From the NCBI GenBank assembly GCA_019638615.1, contig JAHBTL010000001.1, positions 186,001 to 250,000 on the forward strand: DNA of 64,000 bases. Reading direction: 5' to 3'. This DNA is from Chitinophagaceae bacterium. Its GTDB lineage: Bacteria > Bacteroidota > Bacteroidia > Chitinophagales > Chitinophagaceae. Under the pieces are notes generated by a model. The model saw nothing but the letters and a program-made list of their open reading frames with translations, was not told where the DNA came from and did no database searches. Position numbers and translations under genes: made by a program. Of the stretch, positions 1 through 9,611 are shown in pieces; positions within the stretch are counted from its first letter, which is position 1, and every line of letters begins with the position of its first letter.

Positions 1-1291
1 CGTTTGAATTGTATTTGCTGTTCAAAACATTTGCCTTGTTATCTTCCCGTGTATAAGACAACCTGAAAGTACCTATCTCTCCACCACCAGATACTGAAAC
101 ATTATGCTGACTGGTAAATCCATTGGGGAAAAACATTTTCCAGGCGTTTGGATGCCCGCTGTATGGTCTTTCAACACCATCATACCACAAAATAGGCCGG
201 TCATCAAATTTAGGTCCCCACGATAACGCCCCGGGAAACGAGATAAAAGGCCATGCAACTGTTGCATTGTCATAAGGCAGCATACCGTGAGCGCCTTTTG
301 TATACACTCCCACCTGGTCTGGCCCATAATTGGGTATCTGAACACGCTTCCCGTTACCGTTAACATCAAACCTCTTATCATTATCCCCTGTCCATAAAGA
401 AGATATAAACCCGGCTCCATATTCATTTTGAAAATTAAAAAAATCGTTGTACACAGAGCTGAAGCGATCATTAAAAGAATAATCTACGCCCAGACCTTTA
501 CGTTGTGTTCCCTTTTTACGAGTAATTAATATTACGCCATTAGCGCCCCTGTTACCATACAAAGCGGCGGCAGCAGGACCTTTCAATACAGTAATATTAT
601 CAATATCTTCTGAATTGATAAAGTTTAACCCTGTTCCCCAATCGTTATAAGTTGCTATATCTTCATTTAGCTTTGTTCCCAATGTACTCCCGTTTAATGG
701 AGTATTATTTATGGGAACTCCATCCACTACTATTAAGGCGCGGTTGTCGCCGGTTAAATTGGTATTACCCCTGATGACTAATCTTGATGAGCCGCCCTCA
801 ACACCTCCGGACGCCTGACTGATATTCAACCCTGAAACCTTACCCATCAATCCCTGAGCAATCGTAGGTGCCTGAGCAATCGTCAGGTCTTTTCCGTCTA
901 CTTTTTGAGCTGCATATCCAAGCGATCGTGGAGATCGTTTAATTCCAAGCGCAGTAACAACCACTTCGCTCATTTCACCTTCAGATGTTACTAATTCTAC
1001 ATTCAGCTCATTGGCATTACCAACGCTGATTTCTTTTTCCGCAAAACCGATTGAGCTGATTATCAATATAGCATTTTTGCCAGAAACTGTGATGCTGTAA
1101 CGTCCATTCTCATCAGTAACTACCGAAGTTGTAGATCCTTTTGCAGAAACCGTTGCCCCAGCAAGTGAGTTTCCTTTGTCGTCTTTGACGATTCCTGTTA
1201 TGACGCGAGTTTGCTGAGCAAACAGTAGCGTAGTGCTACCAGCCAGCAGAAAAAGCGTCATCAACAAGAATGCTTTTTTTAATTTTTGCAT
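1..1291 (-). CDS. SusC/RagA-like TonB-dependent outer-membrane receptor (N-terminal part, cut by window edge)
   Basis: The frame is open from an ATG at 1291 to the left edge, giving about 430 residues with no stop. It begins with a signal peptide ending LLFAQQ, followed by a carboxypeptidase-regulatory-like beta domain (about residues 30-105) and the SusC plug, with EVVVTALGIKRSPRSLGY, VIRGN, VVDGVPINN and VLKGPAAAALYGNRGANG. That plug signature places it among SusC-type importers, which work with a SusD lipoprotein to bring oligosaccharides or peptides across the outer membrane. It is transcribed away from the SusD at 1453-3177 across a 161-base gap. It is therefore probably the first gene of a second SusC/SusD pair whose SusD lies outside the window. 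The substrate cannot be read from the sequence. Confidence 0.93.
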   Translation of the reverse strand, partial: MQKLKKAFLLMTLFLLAGSTTLLFAQQTRVITGIVKDDKGNSLAGATVSAKGSTTSVVTDENGRYSITVSGKNAILIISSIGFAEKEISVGNANELNVELVTSEGEMSEVVVTALGIKRSPRSLGYAAQKVDGKDLTIAQAPTIAQGLMGKVSGLNISQASGGVEGGSSRLVIRGNTNLTGDNRALIVVDGVPINNTPLNGSTLGTKLNEDIATYNDWGTGLNFINSEDIDNITVLKGPAAAALYGNRGANGVILITRKKGTQRKGLGVDYSFNDRFSSVYNDFFNFQNEYGAGFISSLWTGDNDKRFDVNGNGKRVQIPNYGPDQVGVYTKGAHGMLPYDNATVAWPFISFPGALSWGPKFDDRPILWYDGVERPYSGHPNAWKMFFPNGFTSQHNVSVSGGGEIGTFRLSYTREDNKANVLNSKYNSN

Positions 1292-1351
1292 TGCAGTTGA
1301 ATTTTTAGTTATAAAATATTTAGGGGATATCCGACATACGCTTATCTAAAC

Positions 1352-1381
1352 CGGTTGTGCGTTGTTGCCATCACACAACCG
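1352..1381. other. Hairpin between susD and the second susC
   Basis: CGGTTGTG (1352-1359) and CACAACCG (1374-1381) form a perfect 8-bp inverted repeat with a 14-base loop. It sits between the stop of the SusD gene and the ATG of the next SusC. There is no T-run, so it could be an attenuator, an operator or an mRNA-stability structure rather than a classic terminator. Confidence 0.4.
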
Positions 1382-1452
1382 ATTGCTTCGCTAAATGCGG
1401 CAATGTTTTACATAGATCAGTGTTGAACAATTACCCGTTAAACGTTTACATC

Positions 1453-3177
1453 TTAATTCCCTTCCCCAAATGCAGGGGCGTTTTTGTCGTACCAAATGCG
1501 TTGAGTGCTGAGTGTTGGCAAATCTCTTTGGTTAGGTGTAAACCCTTGCTCCGATAAAGCCGCACTCCAATTTGCCCTGTTTACTTCCCCGGGGTCGTTC
1601 GTCCACCAGCGCCTTGCAATTTGCTCATTGAATGTTTCACGTGCATAATAGCCGGAAGTTTTCTTCGGATAGCCTGTGCGTCTGACAAAAACAAACGCTT
1701 CGTTTGGATTTCTGTACAGGTTAATGTACTGCTGTATGTAAATGCGCTCCAGGTCGTTTACACCATTGAACTTCACTTCAGGATTTTCCAGGTATGCATT
1801 GATAAGCGCATCGCCGTTACCCGAAAAGGCGGTTCCGGACTCAGCTACACTGGCTATATTATTCATAGTTCTTATGGAAGAGGCGATGCCTTTCCTGTAC
1901 CAATCTTCCGCACTTCCTTTGGTATCTACCCCACCTGCATACCCCTTTTCAATAAACTCAGCGATCAATAAACAGGTCTCCGCATAGCTTACCAGCATTT
2001 CTGTATACTCACCTGTGCCGGGGCCTGTTCCATCATTGTATTTTGGATAGAAAAACCTCCTGTTAATGGGCGATATTAAGCGATAGTTGGTTACCTGATT
2101 ACCCGGGTTATTATTTCCCACTACAAAGGGATTGTTGATATAAGTAGCTACTGCCGGATTGGTAGTCCAGTCTGCAGGACCGCCCTGGTATACAATCAAC
2201 GGATCTGCCGGATTGATAAACGCAGGAAGCGTAGCGCCATACTTGGCTAAAGTATCCGTATACTTTCCTGTAAGCTGGTTTTTTTCAAAGTAGATGCCGA
2301 TCCTGGGATCGTTTGACTTTTTCAGGAAGTTGATAATAGAGGTAGTGCCATAACGGGTACTGCGGTAGTTAACGCTTCCGCCGATAGCGTGATAATCTAT
2401 GCTTTCATATTGCAATTGGCCATTGTCAGCGTCAATCGGCCCGGTAGCATCCTGCAAAACCTGCTGAAATAGCTGTTTTGTTTTGGCAACATCCTGGTTT
2501 TCCAACCTGGCGGCTATCCTCAACTTTAACGAATTGGCCAGCTTTATCCATTTTGCCCAGTCACTTTTAAAATATATATCAGCGCTTCCATATTCGAACT
2601 GAGCAGGCAATGAGCCATTGGATAACGTTGCGATAGCATTGTCCAGTTCACTCAGCCAGGTAGTAAATAAAGCTTGCTGATCGTTGTATACAGGATCATA
2701 TTTATCCTCATAACGACCCTTTATTGCCTCCGTATAAGGAATAGATCCATTCATATCCGTTACTTTTAACCCTTCACAAACCTGCAGCACATACGTAACA
2801 GCACCCATTTTCTGATAGGCTTCCTTATCTTCTTTCAAATCAATCTGACGCCTTATTTCAAACAGGTTGGGCAATATCTGCTGATAATAATTGTTGTACC
2901 GGGCATTCACATTGGTAGTGATCTCATAAGGGTCTGTTGTAACATGCTGTGTATACCGGAACAACTGCTCCATGCTTTCCCATACCCATTCCGTACCTCC
3001 ATAACCTGTCACCATTTTATCTTCCGCATAAGAGAGCAGGAACTTTATGTCGGGGTTTATTACAACACTTGGATCCGTATTGATTTCCCCGAAGTTCTTT
3101 TCGCAGGAAGTGGCCGAAAAAACCAGCACCCCTGCTACTGATAGTTGTTTTAATATCTTTATCATGATTTTACTCAC
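1453..3177 (-). CDS. SusD/RagB-family nutrient-binding outer-membrane lipoprotein
   Basis: 574 residues. The N terminus carries a lipoprotein signal ending FSATSC, then EKNFGEINTDPS; the NxDP motif after the lipid-bearing Cys is typical of the SusD-like_2 group. The rest is TPR-like alpha-helical sequence with many aromatic residues, as usual for SusD. It would be a surface lipoprotein that caps the SusC barrel and binds substrate. It starts 22 bases after the stop of the SusC gene at 3200-6625, so the two form a standard SusC-SusD transcription unit. A second ATG at codon 5 (MIKILK) is an equally good start. The ligand is unknown, but the nearby fucosidase and ROK regulator suggest a glycan. 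Confidence 0.93.
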   Translation of the reverse strand: MSKIMIKILKQLSVAGVLVFSATSCEKNFGEINTDPSVVINPDIKFLLSYAEDKMVTGYGGTEWVWESMEQLFRYTQHVTTDPYEITTNVNARYNNYYQQILPNLFEIRRQIDLKEDKEAYQKMGAVTYVLQVCEGLKVTDMNGSIPYTEAIKGRYEDKYDPVYNDQQALFTTWLSELDNAIATLSNGSLPAQFEYGSADIYFKSDWAKWIKLANSLKLRIAARLENQDVAKTKQLFQQVLQDATGPIDADNGQLQYESIDYHAIGGSVNYRSTRYGTTSIINFLKKSNDPRIGIYFEKNQLTGKYTDTLAKYGATLPAFINPADPLIVYQGGPADWTTNPAVATYINNPFVVGNNNPGNQVTNYRLISPINRRFFYPKYNDGTGPGTGEYTEMLVSYAETCLLIAEFIEKGYAGGVDTKGSAEDWYRKGIASSIRTMNNIASVAESGTAFSGNGDALINAYLENPEVKFNGVNDLERIYIQQYINLYRNPNEAFVFVRRTGYPKKTSGYYARETFNEQIARRWWTNDPGEVNRANWSAALSEQGFTPNQRDLPTLSTQRIWYDKNAPAFGEGN

Positions 3178-3199
3178 TTTAGTTGTTATTAAGTTGGGA

Positions 3200-6100
3200 T
3201 TAGAAGGAAGCTCTCAGCGTAAACACCATTGAACGCATTTTAGGCAAGAAGCCATCTTCTCCGGAAAATGCAGTATTGTTTGAATTGTTCGATGCCGGAT
3301 TAAAATTATAAGGCAGGGTTTGATACAGGTAACCCAAATCACGTCCTACTACCGATAACGACAACCCATTTAGTTTAAGCTTTGAATATATTTTGGAAGG
3401 CAAAGCATAACTTAAAGCTACCTGCCTTAAAGCGATCCACGAGTTTTCCAACACCCAAAAATCCGACACACCTGTAGAAGATGAGCCATAACGATAAAAG
3501 AATTGCGGTGTATGCGTCGGCTCTACATAACCGGCATCGTATGCTTCTTTAAACGTCATCCCTCCTACATTTACCTGATCTCCATTGGCCTGGGTTATCA
3601 TCTGTCCCTCCGCAAAAACACCTTCTACAATCCTGCCGTCATCGTATGTTTTTCCATCATAAGCGCTGGTCCATGTAATACCGCCCGATTGTGCATCCCT
3701 TCCAAAAATTGAATTCGGAAAAACGCCCGAGTGGGTACCCCAGCGATAAGTGGCAGCTACGTAGTCGCCGCCGATCTTTGCATCAACCAGCACATTTAAG
3801 CTGAAATTCTTATAGTTAAATGTGTTATCCCAACCAGCCCTGAATTTGGCATTGATATCTCCCACATCCTGCCATACGCCGCTTCTTGCAGGGAAGGCCG
3901 CCCTGGCATCGGAACGCCAGGTAAGAATGGGCAACCCGTTGCGGGGATCCTCTTTAGGGTTACCGCTACCATCTGTAGCCTGGTATGGGGTAGAGTGTAT
4001 AGTTGTACGCAAAATACCATAGGACTTCCCTACAACTGCCCATGTGCTGATTTCAGCAATATTGGCTCCCAGATCCAATTCACTTCTTCCATCGTATAAT
4101 TCAACTATTTTATTACGGTTAACTGCATAATTCACCGCCGTATTCCACGAAAAATTCTTAGTTCTTACAGGAGTGGCATCTATAGCAATTTCAATACCCT
4201 TGTTTTGAATATTGCCCGCGTTGATCAAAAGAGAATTTACCCCTGATTCAACGGTTGTTGTAATGGGTAAAATCTGGTCACGGGTATTATCCTGATAAAG
4301 GCTCACGTCTAACCCTAACCTGTTGTCCAGGAATCGCATTTCCAGTCCCAGCTCTTTCGATATTTTTCTCTGCGGTTTGAGGTTAGGTTGTATTTTACCT
4401 GATGAACTATAAGTGGATTGTGATACGGTTTGTCCATTTGCATTGCTGTAACCGTTAAAAGAGAAGCCCGGATTGACAATAAAGGCAGAGGTTCCTCCGC
4501 CTAATGCGGCAAGATTTCCCCTGAGTTTACCATAGGTAATCCATGCGGGCAATTGAGACTTGAATGTTTCGGTAAATATCCACGATAAGCTTACAGCAGG
4601 ATATGTAAAGAAGTTATTTCCTGTTCCATTTGTATATGTAAGCGTTGAAAGCCAGTCGCCGCGCATGGTCGCCTGCAAAAACAACATATTTTTATAGTCC
4701 AGGTCAACACTGCCGTATAAAGAATTATAAGCCATATTATTGCGGATCCCGCCTCTTGTATAAGGCTGGTTTACTGAATTAGCGATAAAATAAACCCCGG
4801 GATAATTCAATCCATTATTGGTGTAGCTCGAATCGAAGGTTGTTTTATTCCGCTGCGCTTCTCCACCAACATAACCACTGATGCGCAGGTCGGAATTGAT
4901 TTCCTTATCCATCATCAGCATCCATTTCAGCATATGGCCTTCTTTGGTATTAAAGCCCAATGCATACCCGCCTAAAGGCCCTCCAAAGTCAATTCCCTGC
5001 CCCAGCTCTTTGCTTTCTGCTTTTGAATAAATATTATTAATGTTTCCCTCCAGCAGTAATTTGGCCCAACTCGTTAATTTAAGATTCACCGCTATACGAC
5101 TGCGCAATAATTGCTCAGTTTGCATATAATTGTTTTCGTACAACGAAAACCAGAACCTTGATTCAGGCGCAAAATTCGTTTCGTTTCCATTGGGATTTTC
5201 CAGGTCGGGTACCCCGCCAAATTTACTGGTATAGTTCTGCCGTTGCATCCAGTATTTCGTATCATAGTTGCGCGGCAGCATCCAGGTAAACAGTTTTCCG
5301 AAATTGTAAGAAGCAAACGCATCCAGTCCTCCCAGCCGGGGCGGATTCTTACCTTCAAAAGCGGTGTAAGCAGCACTTACATCAATGTCCAGGAAATCGG
5401 TAAACTTGTGGGTAACCCTTAAATCGAATGCATTTTTTTCAAACTTGTTATTGCGAACAATGCCCTCCGCGCTATTGCGATTGTACGATAGCCTGAATGT
5501 AGTTTTATCGGTACCCCCATCAATCGCAACATTTGTATTATACCCGATTCCTGTTTGAAAAGCATCCAAAAAGTTATTGGGTTGCGGAAGATATTTTGTC
5601 ATCGTTCTATCGTAGTTCATCACTTCCTGTCCCAGCATACGGGGACCCCAGTTTTCCAGTTCCCGGTTGATCTGGCGGTCTATATAAGGTAAGCCCGTTG
5701 CAGGATCGGTAGGAAAAACTTTGGTGGTCCAGGCTTCATCTGTTTTATAGTTGGGTTCCCGCCTGTCTGTAAAGAAGGCTCCAACGGTACCTCCGCCAAA
5801 TTCGTTTTGGAAATCAGGTCCTGCATATGGATCATTTACATTTAATGCCTGGCTCACACTTACTCCTATTCCCTTGCGCGCTTTCCCTTTTTTTGTAGTT
5901 ATTAATATCACTCCGTTAACAGCCCTGCTTCCGTACAATGCAGCAGCAGCGGAACCCTTTAACACGGACACACTTTCAAAATCTTCCATATTCAGGTTCT
6001 TCAGGTCATTTCCAAAATCACGGCCTGTGCCACCGAACTGATCGTTGTCCATTATTACCCCGTCTACCACAAAAATGGGCTGGTTATTATTACCCAGGGT

Positions 6101-6625
6101 AGAGTTGCCGCGAATTACTATTTTGGAGTTGGCCATCAAACCGCCGGCGCCTCCCATATCTATCTGCACACCCGCTACCCTGCCCTGCAGCGCATTAATA
6201 GGGTTAATTTCGTTTGTTTTGGCAAGATCTCCACCTTTTACTTCCGTTACCGAAAAACCCAGAGACCTTTTTTGCTTACTCACGCCCAGGGCAGTCACCA
6301 CTACCGCTTCGCTTTCTTTGATATTTGATTTTAAGGTAACAGTAATGGCTGTTTGATTGCCTACCGTTACTTCTGTTGTTTCAAAACCAACATAACTAAA
6401 TACCAACACATTTTGGGTAACTGAAATTGAAACATTGAACTTACCGTCATTGTCGGTAGCGCCAAGGGTGTTACCGCCTTTTACGGCAATGGATACGCCC
6501 GCAAGGGCAGAACCGGATTCATCTAAAACGGTTCCTGAAACATTTTTTCGTTGCTGTGCAAAACTAATCGTGCCTGAAGTGAACAGGCAGAGGATCAAAA
6601 GCAGCCGCATGGTGATCGTTCTCAT
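3200..6625 (-). CDS. SusC/RagA-family TonB-linked outer-membrane receptor
   Basis: 1141 residues, full length for the family. Signal peptide (about 1-23, ending SFAQQ), carboxypeptidase-like regulatory domain (about 27-105), then the plug with VVVTALGVSKQKRSLGFSV, VIRGNSTLG, VVDGVIMDN and VLKGSAAAALYGSRAVNG, then a 22-strand-type barrel ending in an aromatic C terminus (VFTLRASF). It is the TonB-driven pore partner of the SusD that follows. It lies 43 bases downstream of the ROK regulator on the same strand, so regulator, SusC and SusD probably share one transcript. No interruptions were seen. Confidence 0.95.
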   Translation of the reverse strand: MRTITMRLLLILCLFTSGTISFAQQRKNVSGTVLDESGSALAGVSIAVKGGNTLGATDNDGKFNVSISVTQNVLVFSYVGFETTEVTVGNQTAITVTLKSNIKESEAVVVTALGVSKQKRSLGFSVTEVKGGDLAKTNEINPINALQGRVAGVQIDMGGAGGLMANSKIVIRGNSTLGNNNQPIFVVDGVIMDNDQFGGTGRDFGNDLKNLNMEDFESVSVLKGSAAAALYGSRAVNGVILITTKKGKARKGIGVSVSQALNVNDPYAGPDFQNEFGGGTVGAFFTDRREPNYKTDEAWTTKVFPTDPATGLPYIDRQINRELENWGPRMLGQEVMNYDRTMTKYLPQPNNFLDAFQTGIGYNTNVAIDGGTDKTTFRLSYNRNSAEGIVRNNKFEKNAFDLRVTHKFTDFLDIDVSAAYTAFEGKNPPRLGGLDAFASYNFGKLFTWMLPRNYDTKYWMQRQNYTSKFGGVPDLENPNGNETNFAPESRFWFSLYENNYMQTEQLLRSRIAVNLKLTSWAKLLLEGNINNIYSKAESKELGQGIDFGGPLGGYALGFNTKEGHMLKWMLMMDKEINSDLRISGYVGGEAQRNKTTFDSSYTNNGLNYPGVYFIANSVNQPYTRGGIRNNMAYNSLYGSVDLDYKNMLFLQATMRGDWLSTLTYTNGTGNNFFTYPAVSLSWIFTETFKSQLPAWITYGKLRGNLAALGGGTSAFIVNPGFSFNGYSNANGQTVSQSTYSSSGKIQPNLKPQRKISKELGLEMRFLDNRLGLDVSLYQDNTRDQILPITTTVESGVNSLLINAGNIQNKGIEIAIDATPVRTKNFSWNTAVNYAVNRNKIVELYDGRSELDLGANIAEISTWAVVGKSYGILRTTIHSTPYQATDGSGNPKEDPRNGLPILTWRSDARAAFPARSGVWQDVGDINAKFRAGWDNTFNYKNFSLNVLVDAKIGGDYVAATYRWGTHSGVFPNSIFGRDAQSGGITWTSAYDGKTYDDGRIVEGVFAEGQMITQANGDQVNVGGMTFKEAYDAGYVEPTHTPQFFYRYGSSSTGVSDFWVLENSWIALRQVALSYALPSKIYSKLKLNGLSLSVVGRDLGYLYQTLPYNFNPASNNSNNTAFSGEDGFLPKMRSMVFTLRASF

Positions 6626-6668
6626 GCTGAAGAGGTTTTAATTGTTTAAAGTTTGGGATGTGTTTCAC

Positions 6669-7883
6669 TCAGGCAGCTTCCTGGATTTTCTTTTTATTCG
6701 AAAATGATTTTTCTGACTTTTCTACTACCAGCGCGGCACTTCCGATCAGTTGGGCGTCATGCCCCAGCTCCGATATCACGATCTCGGTATTAGCCGCCAG
6801 CCGGGGTATGCAATGTTCATTCAATGCCTGCTGGATAGGCGCCTGCAATATCTTACCCGCCTGCGCTCCTCTTCCACTCAGCACTACCAGCCCGGGGTTC
6901 AGCAAATGAATGAGAATGGCAATGCCCCTGCCTATGTTATAACCTGCTTCCGAAAGCAGCTCCACCGCAAACCTGTCGCCTTTACCTGCTGCCTGTATAA
7001 CAGCAATTCCTGCTTTTTCAGGGTTTTCATCACATAGTTTATCCAGGCTTAATGTAGATGCGCGGCCGTTGGCAAGCCCCAGTTTTGCTTTTTCTACCAC
7101 GGCTCCCAGCGAGGCTTCGGTTTCAAGGCAACCGCTTTTGCCGCAACTGCACAATTTGCCGTTCTGGAACAGCGGAATATGACTCAGTTCACCGGCAAAC
7201 CCATCGTCGCCTCTGAACAGCATTTTGTCCAGGATCATCCCCAGGCCTATTCCCCAGCTTACATTGATCACCATCACATTCCGCTTGTTGCGGGCTGCGC
7301 CAAATTTCAATTCGGCTAATGCTATCAGGCTTGAATCATTGTCTATAAATACGGGAACACCTGTTTTACTTTCTATATACGATGTGATGCTCGTTGCCCC
7401 ATTGTCAAAAAAAGAATAGTTTTTACCACCAATAGCATCTACAAAACCCGGCATACCAATGCCGATCCCTACAATACGAGACTTGTCTATTCCCGACCCT
7501 GCAATGATTTCACTAATTTTACTGCTAACCATTTGCAAAGCGTCGGGATTGTTCGCAAGACTGATATTAATGATCTGCACTTTATCCAGCTGGTTATTAT
7601 GCATATCCATGATAACGATGCGGGTAATAAACTGATCCATAGCAACGGATACGATATACATGATATCCGCCTTCAGGGAATACATCAACGGGCGTCGCCC
7701 GCCACTGGATGGGGCATAACCAATTTCAAGTACATATCCTTCGGCAACAAGTTCATTTAGTATTTTAGTAGTAAGAGAAAGGCTTTTTTCAATCTTTTCG
7801 CTTATTTCAGCGCAAGACAGCATTTTGGAAAAATACAGGTGATTTATGATTCTTTTACGATATAATAAATTTTTACCAGCCAT
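6669..7883 (-). CDS. ROK-family transcriptional regulator (NagC/Mlc/XylR type)
   Basis: 404 residues. The N-terminal ~75 residues form a winged helix-turn-helix (SCAEISEKIEKSLSLTTKIL, then a GGRRP wing). The ROK sugar-kinase fold follows, with a phosphate loop-like VINVSWGIGLGMIL, FIDNDSS, AGELSH and the zinc-binding CSCGKSGCLE. The usual kinase ExGH is seen as GELSH, and the N-terminal DNA-binding domain marks it as a regulator rather than a kinase. ROK repressors release DNA when they bind a sugar or sugar phosphate. It is first in line with SusC and SusD and divergent from the GH29 fucosidase, so it probably controls both from the intervening region. The inducer, perhaps fucose or a fuco-oligosaccharide, is inference. 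Confidence 0.9.
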   Translation of the reverse strand: MAGKNLLYRKRIINHLYFSKMLSCAEISEKIEKSLSLTTKILNELVAEGYVLEIGYAPSSGGRRPLMYSLKADIMYIVSVAMDQFITRIVIMDMHNNQLDKVQIINISLANNPDALQMVSSKISEIIAGSGIDKSRIVGIGIGMPGFVDAIGGKNYSFFDNGATSITSYIESKTGVPVFIDNDSSLIALAELKFGAARNKRNVMVINVSWGIGLGMILDKMLFRGDDGFAGELSHIPLFQNGKLCSCGKSGCLETEASLGAVVEKAKLGLANGRASTLSLDKLCDENPEKAGIAVIQAAGKGDRFAVELLSEAGYNIGRGIAILIHLLNPGLVVLSGRGAQAGKILQAPIQQALNEHCIPRLAANTEIVISELGHDAQLIGSAALVVEKSEKSFSNKKKIQEAA

Positions 7884-7934
7884 TTTGATTAATGTTGCAT
7901 GAACATTTCAATAATAAAACGTTAAAATAACGAA

Positions 7935-7971
7935 ACTTTTTATAAAAAGTAAAAAAGTTTAAAATTTTTAC
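7935..7971. promoter_or_regulatory. Candidate ROK operator: 16-bp palindrome plus adjacent inverted repeat
   Basis: ACTTTTTATAAAAAGT (7935-7950) is a perfect 16-bp palindrome. It overlaps a second inverted repeat, GTAAAAA (7949-7955) with TTTTTAC (7965-7971). Both lie in the 210-base divergent gap between the ROK gene and the fucosidase. NagC/Mlc-type operators are A/T-rich inverted repeats, so these are the natural candidate sites. This part of the gap is A/T-rich overall, so some palindromes are expected by chance. Confidence 0.45.
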
Positions 7972-8093
7972 AGATAATCCTATTAATGATTAATACTTTT
8001 AAAATATTCTCTTATAACCACCAAATAGGTTCTATTGCGGTTGAGACAAACCGCCAAATTGCATAATTAATTGATAATAAATACTATACAATC

Positions 8094-9422
8094 ATGAAAA
8101 GATCACTCCTTATAAGCATGATTTCTTTGTGCTTCGTATATACGAAATCACAAACGGTTACGAACTCCTCCGATGCACGGATGCAATGGTTTAAAGACGC
8201 CAAGCTGGGTATTTTCATTCATTGGGGAATTTATTCTGTAAACGGAGTGGATGAAAGCTGGGCTTTTTACAATAAAAAAATGCCTTATGCCGATTATATG
8301 AAGCAGTTGAACGGCTTTACGGCAAAAAATTACAACCCCGAAGCATGGGCGAACCTGATAAAAGAAACAGGGGCAAAATACGCGGTAGTTACTACCAAGC
8401 ACCACGACGGTATTGCGCTATGGGATACCAAAGCCAATAATATGAGCACGGCCAAGCTTACACCTGCCAGGAAAGATGTGCTTACCCCGCTGTTTGCAGC
8501 TTTCAGGAATGCGGGCTTAAAAACCGGGGCTTATTTTTCGTTGCTGGACTGGAGCCACCAGGATTACCCGGGATTTTTGAAAGACAGCAGCCGCTACCTG
8601 GTAAAAAATGATCCGGCACGCTGGAAGCGCTACCTGGATTTTTACCAGTCGCAGATAAAAGAGATCAGTACGAAATTCAACCCCGACCTGTTCTGGTTCG
8701 ACGGCGACTGGGAACACAGCGCCGAAGAGTGGGAGGCTCCGAAATTGAGGCAAATGATCCTGCAGCACAACCCCAATGCTATTTTAAACGGGCGGCTTAC
8801 GGGCTATGGCGATTATGAGACGCCCGAACAAAATTTTCCGGTTACCCGCCCAACCTTAGGTCCCTGGGAATTGTGCATGACTTCTAATAACAACTGGGGC
8901 TACCATCCGGACGACAGCGCTTACAAAACACCTTACGAGCTCATTACCATTTTCGCTGATGTGATCAGCAACGGCGGTAACCTGTTGTTTGACATAGGCC
9001 CACGGGAAGACGGATGGATACCCACCGAACAGGTACATTTATTGAAAGAGCTGGGCAAATGGACCAACAAGCACTCATCGGCTATTTTTGAAACAATAGC
9101 CGGCTTACCTCCCGGGCATTTTTACGGGGCAAGCACGCTTTCCAAAGACTCTTCCACCCTTTTTCTTTTCGTTCCCGCTCACAATGCCGGGAAACTTGTA
9201 ATAAAAGGGTTGCAGAACAAAATTACCGGCATTAAAGTAATAGGAACGGAGCAATCGCTGGAGTATAAAATAGTAGGTAAAATTTCATGGAGTCCCGTGC
9301 CCGGACTGGTATACATTAACGAAGTCCCTGCTTCCGCTATGGATGAATATATGACGGTGCTGGAAGTTAAGCTGGATGGCCCTTTAAAATTGTATAAAGG
9401 TAAAGGAGGGCTGAAGGATTAA
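8094..9422 (+). CDS. Alpha-L-fucosidase, GH29
   Basis: 442 residues with an N-terminal signal peptide (about 1-19). The catalytic domain opens with the family hallmark WFKDAKLGIFIHWGIYSV, followed by YAVVTTKHHDGIALWDT and SLLDWSH. PDLFWFDGDWEH contains the likely nucleophile Asp203, in the WxDxxW setting used by GH29. A beta-sandwich tail begins near residue 345. The enzyme removes terminal L-fucose from glycans with retention of configuration, in the periplasm or at the cell surface. It is divergent from the ROK regulator and the SusC/SusD genes, which suggests a small fucosylated-glycan utilisation locus. The acid/base residue is not conserved across GH29 and was not assigned. Confidence 0.94.
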   Translation: MKRSLLISMISLCFVYTKSQTVTNSSDARMQWFKDAKLGIFIHWGIYSVNGVDESWAFYNKKMPYADYMKQLNGFTAKNYNPEAWANLIKETGAKYAVVTTKHHDGIALWDTKANNMSTAKLTPARKDVLTPLFAAFRNAGLKTGAYFSLLDWSHQDYPGFLKDSSRYLVKNDPARWKRYLDFYQSQIKEISTKFNPDLFWFDGDWEHSAEEWEAPKLRQMILQHNPNAILNGRLTGYGDYETPEQNFPVTRPTLGPWELCMTSNNNWGYHPDDSAYKTPYELITIFADVISNGGNLLFDIGPREDGWIPTEQVHLLKELGKWTNKHSSAIFETIAGLPPGHFYGASTLSKDSSTLFLFVPAHNAGKLVIKGLQNKITGIKVIGTEQSLEYKIVGKISWSPVPGLVYINEVPASAMDEYMTVLEVKLDGPLKLYKGKGGLKD

Positions 9423-9597
9423 GCGGTCAGCTACCAGCCGTCAGCAAGTTTATGGTTTATGGTTTTTTGTTTATGGTTGCAACCAGGGTGTAGGGTGGAA
9501 GGTATAGGGTATAGGGCAAAACCGTAAACTACAAACTCTAAACCACAAACCCGAAACCTGCACTGACACCGAAAGCTAATGGCTGATAGCTGACTGC
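9423..9597. repeat. Long imperfect inverted repeat between convergent genes
   Basis: GCGGTCAGCTACCAGCC (9423-9439) is complementary at 15 of 17 positions to 9581-9597. Between them lie low-complexity TTTATGG-type repeats facing CCGTAAACTACAAAC-type repeats, so much of the 190-base gap could fold into one long hairpin. It separates the convergent fucosidase and rhodanese genes and may serve as a bidirectional terminator. GTCAGCTATCAGC-type words look like a dispersed intergenic repeat. Confidence 0.5.
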
Positions 9598-9611
9598 TCA
9601 TTGCCCATAGC

